A stretch of DNA of 16,027 nt from Candidatus Bathyarchaeota archaeon (GTDB lineage: Archaea > Thermoproteota > Bathyarchaeia > TCS64), in assembly GCA_030613835.1 (NCBI GenBank), contig JAUWLH010000016.1, forward strand, positions 1-16,027. Direction: 5' to 3'. Of the stretch, positions 6,888 to 12,932 are shown piece by piece (the first letter of the stretch is position 1; every line of letters starts with the position of its first letter). A program made the position numbers and the translations under genes. The notes beneath the pieces are model-generated. The model did not search any database and was not told the DNA's origin. It saw nothing but the letters and a program-made list of their open reading frames with translations.

Positions 6888-6894
6888 TTTTATT
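6888..6894 (+). promoter_or_regulatory. TATA-like box for flavin reductase-like gene
   Basis: TTTTATT inside CTCTTTTATTCTC, centred 25 nt before the ATG at 6916, suggesting a leaderless transcript. This box argues for the second ATG (6916) over the first (6907), which would lie upstream of the predicted transcription start. Confidence 0.4.
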
Positions 6895-6915
6895 CTCATC
6901 AACGATATGTTCCCC

Positions 6916-7461
6916 ATGACGAAAGCGATTGATGTGGACTTCAGCAAGATGCTTCTGAGGCCGTGCATTGTGGTTTCGACTGTCTCCGAGAACGGCGTTT
7001 CAAACGCCGCCCCCTTCAGCTTCAACAGCCCGGCCACCTCCAAGCCCCTCATGTACGGATTCTGCTGCGAGGTTGAGCACGACACGTGGAGGAACATCAG
7101 GGCCAACAGCGAGTTCGTGGTGAACCTGGTGGGCGAGGATTTTGGGGACCTCATGAAGCCACTGTCAAGGGACTTACCATACGAGCAGAGCGAGATACTG
7201 GAATGCGGTCTGACCGAGGTGCCATCTAAGAGGGTCAAGCCCCCGAGGATAGGGGAGGCATATGGCTGGATGGAGTGCAGGATGATATCGTACGAGAAGC
7301 TGAGTCCTCGCGTGGTCTGGATATTCGGTGAGGTCATGGTCTCCGAGATCAGGGAGGACGCGCTGGACGGCGTCGTCGATGTAGAGAATGTCAAGCCGTT
7401 GAACCATATTTCGGGGGAGACATTCGTCGTCGAGATGAAGAGGACCAAGTACACCCGATAG
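6916..7461 (+). CDS. Flavin reductase-like FMN-binding split-barrel protein
   Basis: A 181-aa protein (184 aa if started at ATG 6907) of the flavin reductase-like/DIM6-NTAB family (PF01613 type), which binds FMN and typically shuttles electrons as a flavoredoxin or flavin reductase. Family marks are RPCIVVSTVSENGVSNAAP near residues 15-33, then FSFNSPATSKPLMYGFCC and the segment HDTWRNIRANSEFVVNLVGEDF. The length is typical of the small archaeal members. It is divergent from rubrerythrin, so it may serve the same peroxide or redox response. That link is inferred from position only. The physiological electron donor and acceptor cannot be read from sequence. Confidence 0.88.
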   Translation: MTKAIDVDFSKMLLRPCIVVSTVSENGVSNAAPFSFNSPATSKPLMYGFCCEVEHDTWRNIRANSEFVVNLVGEDFGDLMKPLSRDLPYEQSEILECGLTEVPSKRVKPPRIGEAYGWMECRMISYEKLSPRVVWIFGEVMVSEIREDALDGVVDVENVKPLNHISGETFVVEMKRTKYTR

Positions 7462-7525
7462 AAGGTCCATGTGGGGTCAAATCCGGAGTCTTTCTTTGGC
7501 CCAGGAATGATCTGCCTTCGCATGT

Positions 7526-7912
7526 TAAGGCCCAGTTTGTCATTATTTCGGCGCGCGCGAGTACGTTCCAGTTGACCCCGGAACTGAGCATCTTATCCTC
7601 GGAATAGAGAGAAGGTCTATACTTGAGGATAAACTGAAATTGCTCAGGAAGCAGAACAGGGCGATCTTCATTGATTTCCAGGGTGACGAGGAGATGCTGG
7701 GAGGCTGCCTCACCACGGGTCGCAGCTTCATCCACGTCAGCCAGAGCAGGGCCGTTGAGCTTTGCCCTGCTTCGCCCTACTCCGATGTGAGCCAGAGGGA
7801 TATATCCCTGAAAGAGGCCTTGAACTCTAGGCTCTTCAAGAAAATTACGGGACCCCCAAACAGCCTGACGGAGTCAAGCAGCAGTTGCGCCCTTTACGAT
7901 AAAGAGGAATGA
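7526..7912 (+). pseudogene. C-terminal remnant of a radical SAM/SPASM-type protein
   Basis: The open frame from 7526 to the stop at 7910-7912 gives about 128 residues that resemble the C-terminal auxiliary region of radical SAM proteins: AREYVPVDPG, then IFIDFQGDE, GGCLTTGRSFIHVS, VELCPASPYSDV, RDISLKEALNSRLFKKI and a final SCALYDKEE. In intact homologs this region follows a radical SAM barrel with CxxxCxxC, which is absent here. Upstream in frame are stops at 7508-7510 and 7523-7525, and only 64 bp separate the fragment from the flavin reductase stop, so the catalytic half is missing. No ATG, GTG or TTG opens the frame until TTG 7640. I read it as a decayed gene. The family assignment comes from remembered motif patterns. 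A short expressed protein from TTG 7640 (90 aa) is possible but less likely. Confidence 0.6.
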
Positions 7913-7929
7913 GTTAGGTCTCTGGACTC

Positions 7930-10131
7930 CTAGGTATTGATGAACAACGGACTGGTCCAAGCCATCGCCCCGTCCTCCTGCACTATTCTGACCCAGTAGG
8001 CGTTCAACCCTCGCCTGGGTTCAGGTATGTATGTGAACTCAAGCATATCTGGCAGCTCGTCCTTGATAGTCGAGACCTTGACCCTCTGGTTCAGCCCACC
8101 TGCATCAACTACAAGTGGGTCATACCGGATGTCCCTGGGCTTGAAGGTGAACGTGGATGGACCCGTCTCGAATGATACCTCGGTCTCGTTGTCTCTCTCA
8201 AGTCGCAAAAGTACGCCGTCGGGGTCCCCGCCTGTGCTGGATATCCAACTCAGCTCCATCTCTGAGACCCTCTCGATGCCCTGATTCGGATAATCGAACG
8301 CGAACTCTTTGAACTCGGTAATAATCCCGCCCTTGACAATGAGTCCACCGTCCCACGTGACCACCTTGGGCCTGCTCCTGACCCTCGCGCCGCTCCACTC
8401 AACCTTGATAAGAGTCTCGGACTCGGTAGCAGGCTCGGCGAAGGGGTGGAGATGGACAAGTTTTTCCCAGTTGTAGACCTCCACCGCGTGGATTGGGGCT
8501 GTCCCGTTGACTTTTATTTTGATCTTGGGCGTATTGTCAGTGATGTACTCCTCTCCCATGAGGTGCCCGTCGGACTCAACGTGGACGATGATGCGCTCAC
8601 CCGTGGTGCCATAGGTTCTTCTCGCCCAGAGTGCCTCCCAGAGGCCCGCGCGGGTTAGGTCCTTGGCGTAGACCGCTGTGTACCCGCCTCTGGTCGTCAT
8701 ACCACCGGAGGGGTATGTTAAGCCGGGCCTCGATGAGTGGTCGTCACTTGCTGCGATGAAGCCCACTTTCATGCGTCGCTTCATTGCCTCCATCAGGAAC
8801 CACTCGAACGTGCCGTGGTTGCTGTGGACCTCGATCACTGGGATGAACTCGGGGTCGTAGAAATCAAAGTTTGCGTGTCGGCCGCCCACATGGGGCACTG
8901 CTAAGACATCCTTCCTGCCCCTGAACGTGTCCCAGAGCTCACTGATGGGGTACCTGTCGGTATCCTCGTCGGACTTGTCCTCTATGAGCCAGTGGTCGCT
9001 CCTGTGGATCTGCTCGTCGTCGCCAAGGAAGTAGATATTGTGGTCACCACCACCGGGTGTGAGCCCTGACCATTCGTAGCCGAGGAATGTGATGAACTTA
9101 CCGGGGTCGTTGTACTCATTGATGAGCTTCTTGATGTGCTCCCATAGAGGTTTGGTGATCTGGAAGTCATTTCCCTGCCATCCCGTGAAGTCAAGGGCCG
9201 CTACATCCCTGACGAATGAAAGGTACTCGGGGACTGATCCAGTCCCGACGGTCTCTTTTGTCTGTCCGTGGGCATCACCCCAGTAGAGCTTCAGTTCAGG
9301 CTCCTCCTCCATGACCATGATAGGGTTTGAGGTGGCCGCGTTTCCCTGATCGTCACTCACGGAGACATGTTGAAGCCCCGATTTATCGAGGACAAGACCT
9401 GAGAATCTGTGAGCGCCTTTGTCCTCATCATTGAACTGGTAGGGCTCGATATGCTCCGAGTCCTCGGCATCGAACGAGACTTTCCCGCGGTATGAATCAC
9501 TGCGGTTCCCATGTACATCGAGAGCCCTCACGGTTACATCGAAGGGCTCACCGATCACTGCCTGAGATGGCACGACGATCTGGATCTGTTCAGCTGTCCC
9601 ACCGATAATCGTGATGCTCGGTGAGCCCGGGACGGGTTTGTAGAGGCCCGTGCCGAATGGGTCCACGAATACCTTGAACAGGTACTCAGCCTCCCTCGAT
9701 GTCTTGAGCTGGTAGCCCGGGCTGCCCTGGCTCGTGTCACCGAACGTGAAAACCAGCTTATCCCCCTCGTAGAGGGAGCCGTCCTTGACGTCCACCTGGA
9801 ACGCGGACCAGAATGGCCTAATGTGGCTTGCCCTGAGGTCACTCCTCTTGGATCCGAATAGCTCTATGTCCCTGCTCACGGTTTGGGTGATTGGGAGCGA
9901 GCCGGATACCAGCCTCACGCCTCGCGTGGCGGTTACCGTGGTGTACCCTGGAGCCTTTGGGTCAACCGTCTGGGGCTTCATGCCGCCCCTTCTGGCCACC
10001 CTGATGCTTCCACCGTCGTCGATACCGTACTTTCCAATAGTGTAGACGACCTTGAACGTGCCGTAGCTCCCTACAACGTATGATCCGCCGGGCCCTTCCG
10101 CGGAGCCAAGCCATGAATTATCGGTGCGCAT
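7930..10131 (-). CDS. DUF3604/PHP-like metal-dependent hydrolase with N-terminal beta-rich and Ig-like regions
   Basis: A 733-aa protein. Residues 1-175 look beta-rich, 180-275 resemble an Ig-like module (AVIGEPFDVTVRALDVHGN), and about 281-530 form a PHP-type metallohydrolase region of the DUF3604 kind. Likely metal ligands lie in GDAHGQT (Asp286, His288), GYEWSG (Glu353), VPHVGGRH (His414, His419), EVHSNHGT (Glu434, His436) and ASDDHSS (Asp463, Asp464, His465). The canonical HxH of PHP proteins reads HGQ here; I recall relatives with HGQ, so this may be a subfamily trait. The final 200 residues are beta-rich. No signal peptide or membrane segment is seen. A TATA-like box at 10151-10163 is centred 26 nt before the ATG, suggesting leaderless transcription. 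The substrate is unknown. It is convergent with the radical-SAM remnant, 17 bp away. Confidence 0.85.
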   Translation of the reverse strand: MRTDNSWLGSAEGPGGSYVVGSYGTFKVVYTIGKYGIDDGGSIRVARRGGMKPQTVDPKAPGYTTVTATRGVRLVSGSLPITQTVSRDIELFGSKRSDLRASHIRPFWSAFQVDVKDGSLYEGDKLVFTFGDTSQGSPGYQLKTSREAEYLFKVFVDPFGTGLYKPVPGSPSITIIGGTAEQIQIVVPSQAVIGEPFDVTVRALDVHGNRSDSYRGKVSFDAEDSEHIEPYQFNDEDKGAHRFSGLVLDKSGLQHVSVSDDQGNAATSNPIMVMEEEPELKLYWGDAHGQTKETVGTGSVPEYLSFVRDVAALDFTGWQGNDFQITKPLWEHIKKLINEYNDPGKFITFLGYEWSGLTPGGGDHNIYFLGDDEQIHRSDHWLIEDKSDEDTDRYPISELWDTFRGRKDVLAVPHVGGRHANFDFYDPEFIPVIEVHSNHGTFEWFLMEAMKRRMKVGFIAASDDHSSRPGLTYPSGGMTTRGGYTAVYAKDLTRAGLWEALWARRTYGTTGERIIVHVESDGHLMGEEYITDNTPKIKIKVNGTAPIHAVEVYNWEKLVHLHPFAEPATESETLIKVEWSGARVRSRPKVVTWDGGLIVKGGIITEFKEFAFDYPNQGIERVSEMELSWISSTGGDPDGVLLRLERDNETEVSFETGPSTFTFKPRDIRYDPLVVDAGGLNQRVKVSTIKDELPDMLEFTYIPEPRRGLNAYWVRIVQEDGAMAWTSPLFINT

Positions 10132-10150
10132 ACAGCGTAGTGATTACTGA

Positions 10151-10163
10151 GGATAATAAAACC
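10151..10163 (-). promoter_or_regulatory. TATA-like box for the DUF3604-like gene
   Basis: Minus-strand GGTTTTATTATCC, centred 26 nt before the ATG at 10131, predicting a leaderless mRNA. A second AT-rich stretch (ATATAT at 10171-10176) lies further upstream. Confidence 0.45.
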
Positions 10164-10322
10164 ACGGGTAATATATCATAAGGGAGATTCCTCGCATATG
10201 CACCCACAACGGTCGTTGAGGTGACTGAAAAGCCAAATCAAGGCGATTTACAATATTTCATTAAAAAGTAAATTTATAATCTAGTTTTTATAGATAATTA
10301 CAATAAAGATGTTATATACTGG

Positions 10323-11357
10323 ATGTGTGACTATTGTTGTGGTTCAATGTATGCTGAAACCTTGATCAACGGGTCCACGCTGGATCAGCTACATGCCATC
10401 AACGATCTCCGTGATTCACTGCATCTAAGCTACCCAGAGCTAGAGTCCGTTACCAATCAATACGGGGTCAACGACCCAAGGATTTTTCCGTATCTCGGGT
10501 CTGATCACTCCCCACTAAAAGTAGAGAACTATTCGAGTAGGGTACTGAGTATACTGGAGACCCCAATCAGGGAGGACTATGTGAGGATAGCGCTGAACGC
10601 CTTGGCCATCCCCATCAGGGACGATTACCTAAGGCTCGGGCTGAATAGCCTTGCCACTCCCATCAGGGATGACTACCTTAGGCTTGCTGTTAACAGCATT
10701 TCTAGGTCAATCAGAGAGGACCACCTCAGGTTGGTACTGGAGGCGCTGATAAAGGCCATCAGAGAGGACTGCTTGAGGACGGCGCTAGAAAAATTCAATG
10801 AAAAAGGAATTGAGGCCCAGCCAACCGTCAATCAAGTCATCAATATCATTCAAAACAACCCTGACTTTGTCAAATACTCGCCATCGAAGAGGTTCGATAT
10901 ACTGGGCGATGAAAGGATGAGATACAGGGAGCTAAAGGACATTGGGAGAGAACTAGGGGACATCGTCTCGGTGCTGGACCGGGTGATGTACGAGATCCCC
11001 ATAGACAAGGCATCGGAGTTTAGAGACATTGATTACTCTTTGTACACCAATGGCTCAATAGGGATGGATGGCGTATACGCTGACAAACAGTTCAATCTGA
11101 ACTCGGTTGAGCACATCTATCTCCCGGTTTACTGCGAACTCTCACCCACTAAGGAAAAAGTTCCAAGAGATTACTGGATCGGACAGGCCCGGAATATATT
11201 GGATACGAGTTGCTGGAACGCGAGAAACGTCAAAGCCATGTCAAGGGGAAGCTTTGAGCCGTTCAAAGGCAAGAAGCCATCGAACAAGGTCATGTCCAGG
11301 ATGAGGTATGATCTCCTGAAAGAGCTCGAAAAGAAAAAACAGAAAAAGCATAGCTAA
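10323..11357 (+). CDS. Unrecognised protein with five tandem 16-residue repeats
   Basis: A 344-aa protein that I do not recognise. The N-terminus is Cys-rich (MCDYCCG), a possible metal site. Residues 78-157 hold five contiguous 16-residue repeats with the pattern L-x-x-P-I-R-D/E-D-Y-L-R-L-x-L-N-S (the last two copies have R-S-I-R and K-A-I-R). Each probably forms a short amphipathic helix, with a turn at the proline. The middle (165-230) looks helical. The end (KKPSNKVMSRMRY...KKKQKKHS) is strongly basic, suggesting nucleic-acid or acidic-surface binding. No signal peptide or membrane segment is seen. An alternative start is ATG 10347 (residue 9), which would remove the cysteines. TATA-like sequences at 10284-10293 and 10311-10320 fit the first and second start respectively. 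Both neighbours are on separate transcripts (a divergent DUF3604 gene and, 83 bp downstream, rlmE). Confidence 0.8.
   Translation: MCDYCCGSMYAETLINGSTLDQLHAINDLRDSLHLSYPELESVTNQYGVNDPRIFPYLGSDHSPLKVENYSSRVLSILETPIREDYVRIALNALAIPIRDDYLRLGLNSLATPIRDDYLRLAVNSISRSIREDHLRLVLEALIKAIREDCLRTALEKFNEKGIEAQPTVNQVINIIQNNPDFVKYSPSKRFDILGDERMRYRELKDIGRELGDIVSVLDRVMYEIPIDKASEFRDIDYSLYTNGSIGMDGVYADKQFNLNSVEHIYLPVYCELSPTKEKVPRDYWIGQARNILDTSCWNARNVKAMSRGSFEPFKGKKPSNKVMSRMRYDLLKELEKKKQKKHS
10554..10793 (+). repeat. Five tandem 48-bp coding repeats
   Basis: Five in-frame 48-bp units begin at 10554, 10602, 10650, 10698 and 10746. The most conserved part is the codons for I-R-[DE]-D (mostly ATCAGRGANGAN). Units 2 and 3 are closest to each other in protein sequence, while synonymous positions differ across all units. 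The array therefore looks old and maintained at protein level, not a recent slippage product. Confidence 0.85.
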
Positions 11358-11440
11358 ACAACAAGAACCGGTGATATCTGGGGTTAGTTAGACTATTTCA
11401 AGTAACATTCATTAAAGACCAAACAGTAGTGCCCGTGAAT

Positions 11441-12154
11441 ATGTCCAATCGCTGGGTTCACGAACGCAAGGGCGAGCATTACTATAAAAAAGCCAAGGAG
11501 GAGGGCTACCGCAGCCGATCAGTGTTCAAGCTTAAGCAGATCAACTCCAAGTTCAAGGTATTCGAACATGCCATGAACGTCCTGGACCTAGGCGCGGCTC
11601 CAGGTGGGTGGCTCCAGGTCGCCAGTGAGGAGATGATGGAAGAGGAAGGCCTGATCCTCGGCGTGGACCTAAAGGAGATCAAGCCTATCTACGTGGATAA
11701 CGTCGCCACGATAGTTGGAGATGTCCGAGACCTTGAGGTACAGCAGGAAATCCTTGACGCGTTCAAGGGAAAGGCGGATGTCATCATGTCAGACATGGCC
11801 CCTGATGTGATGGGGCAGTGGGACGTTGACCAGTACAGGCAGATACACCTGGCCAGGATCGCGTTGAAGCTGTGCGATAATCTGCTGAAAGGGGACGGAT
11901 GGTTCATCGTCAAGATATTCCAAGGAGGAGAACACATCAAATACATCAGAGAGGTCAGAGACATGTTCAAGTACGTCAAGAACTTTAAGCCATTGGCCAG
12001 TCGCAGAAAGAGCAGCGAGAGGTATATCGTCGCCCGATATCTGAGGAAGGACAGGAAGCTCCCCTCGGAGTTTAGACCAGAGATTGTCGTCGAAGAGGAA
12101 GAGGACACCGAGCCGATCCCCGGGGACCAGCTCTTTTTCGAGGAAACTAGTTAG
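11441..12154 (+). CDS. rlmE: FtsJ/RlmE-type RNA 2'-O-ribose methyltransferase
   Basis: A SAM-dependent methyltransferase of the FtsJ/RrmJ family, expected to methylate a ribose 2'-OH in 23S rRNA (or tRNA in some relatives). From ATG 11441 it is 237 aa. The SAM loop DLGAAPGGW is at 49-57. The K-D-K-E catalytic tetrad is Lys30 (RSVFKL), Asp118 (MSDMAPD), Lys158 (IVKIFQGG) and Glu193 (SSERYIVA). An acidic tail (VVEEEEDTEPIPGD) extends beyond the catalytic core. A GTG at 11429 would add four residues. I prefer the ATG because MSNRWVHERKGEHYYKKAK fits the family start. Its end overlaps the aroM-like gene on the other strand by 8 bp. The precise target nucleotide is not determinable here. Confidence 0.94.
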   Translation: MSNRWVHERKGEHYYKKAKEEGYRSRSVFKLKQINSKFKVFEHAMNVLDLGAAPGGWLQVASEEMMEEEGLILGVDLKEIKPIYVDNVATIVGDVRDLEVQQEILDAFKGKADVIMSDMAPDVMGQWDVDQYRQIHLARIALKLCDNLLKGDGWFIVKIFQGGEHIKYIREVRDMFKYVKNFKPLASRRKSSERYIVARYLRKDRKLPSEFRPEIVVEEEEDTEPIPGDQLFFEETS

Positions 12155-12812
12155 AAAGCTCCTTGATGACCCGTGCGATCAACGCGCTACTGTGTATCGT
12201 GGGCTTTCCAGTCGCATCCTGCACCTGTTTCTTTATCGAGTAAGGGAACCCGAAACAGTTGAGGAAAACCAGGTCGGGGTCCTCTTTCACCAGCCTGTCA
12301 AGCAATCCTTTGACATCATCGGCCTCATAGGGGCTGACCGTGTCCGCGTAGATCGTGGCACCCTCCCCGCCAAAGTCACTGTCGGCGTATGGCATCTGCT
12401 CCTCGGTGGGGTAAACCACGGCAAGCTTGCCCTCCTTGAGGCTACCCGCGATGACGCCCTTCAGCACCTCGCTGGGGGTAACCACCAGCCCCCTGCTCCT
12501 GAACTGGGGGAACTTTCCTGTGCACATTACCACAGTGAGGCGTACCCCCAGGTCCTCAAGCCTGTCCAGCTGCTCCTGCAATAAGGGGATGACATATTTC
12601 TTCGTGATCTTGATCTCGGTGCCGTCCCTCATCCTGCTCACAAGAATATAGTGGTCGGGGTTCAGGTCAATCCTGTTTACATCATCTATGGTGTGACCAT
12701 CTAGCGCCCCAGCCTCGATGATCTCGTACCCCGGGCCGAGGATATCCATCAAGCCGGGAATCAGATCATCACGCGGCGTCTGGCCGATGGTGAGCATACC
12801 TATCTTCTTCAT
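12147..12812 (-). CDS. aroM: AroM family protein
   Basis: A 221-aa protein starting MKKIGMLTIGQTPRDD, the signature N-terminus of the AroM family (PF07302 type; E. coli AroM is of similar size). The cellular role of AroM is not established. The fold resembles the Asp/Glu racemase superfamily, with two cysteines in the expected halves: Cys97 (VVMCTGKFP) and Cys186 (LNCFGFPYS). A longer frame reaches a start at 12863, but the 17 extra residues show nothing and would swallow the upstream elements. ATG 12812 is therefore preferred. It lies downstream of the Lhr gene on the same strand with a T-run between them, and two copies of an 8-bp element sit 43-70 nt upstream of its start. Enzyme activity is not predictable from sequence alone. 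Confidence 0.9.
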   Translation of the reverse strand: MKKIGMLTIGQTPRDDLIPGLMDILGPGYEIIEAGALDGHTIDDVNRIDLNPDHYILVSRMRDGTEIKITKKYVIPLLQEQLDRLEDLGVRLTVVMCTGKFPQFRSRGLVVTPSEVLKGVIAGSLKEGKLAVVYPTEEQMPYADSDFGGEGATIYADTVSPYEADDVKGLLDRLVKEDPDLVFLNCFGFPYSIKKQVQDATGKPTIHSSALIARVIKELSN

Positions 12813-12854
12813 GGGGTTAAAAAGGAGGCCAGGGGCTTTATGATTTCCCCTGTA

Positions 12855-12882
12855 GGGTAGCACACATTTCTACCGGGTAGCA
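12855..12882 (-). promoter_or_regulatory. Two TGCTACCC elements upstream of aroM
   Basis: On the minus strand TGCTACCC occurs at 12882-12875 and again at 12862-12855, exactly 20 bp apart, placing both copies on the same face of the helix. The upstream copy continues as CTACCCGGTAG, a palindrome around one base. The pair lies just upstream of a weak TATA-like ATCATAAAG (about 12837-12845), so it resembles an activator or repressor site for aroM. No bound protein is known. Confidence 0.35.
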
Positions 12883-12889
12883 ACCGCAT

Positions 12890-12896
12890 AAAAAAA
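12890..12896 (-). terminator. T-run after the Lhr gene
   Basis: Seven consecutive T on the minus strand, 37 nt past the Lhr stop codon and before the aroM promoter region. Archaeal polymerase commonly terminates at such T-runs without a hairpin, so this likely separates Lhr from aroM transcripts. Confidence 0.5.
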
Positions 12897-12932
12897 GTCA
12901 CCAAGTAACAACCCACAGGTACAGGTGACCAG

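Noticed and set aside
7391..7735. Minus-strand 114-aa frame over the radical-SAM remnant
   Set aside because: No family features, and the plus-strand reading carries clear radical SAM C-terminal motifs.
10554..10793. CRISPR array or mobile-element repeat
   Set aside because: The 48-bp periodicity is fully in frame with a protein, has no spacers, and the units vary at synonymous sites.
12813..12863. N-terminal extension of the AroM-family protein
   Set aside because: The family begins at MKKIGMLTIGQTPRDD, and the extra 17 residues overlap the presumed promoter.
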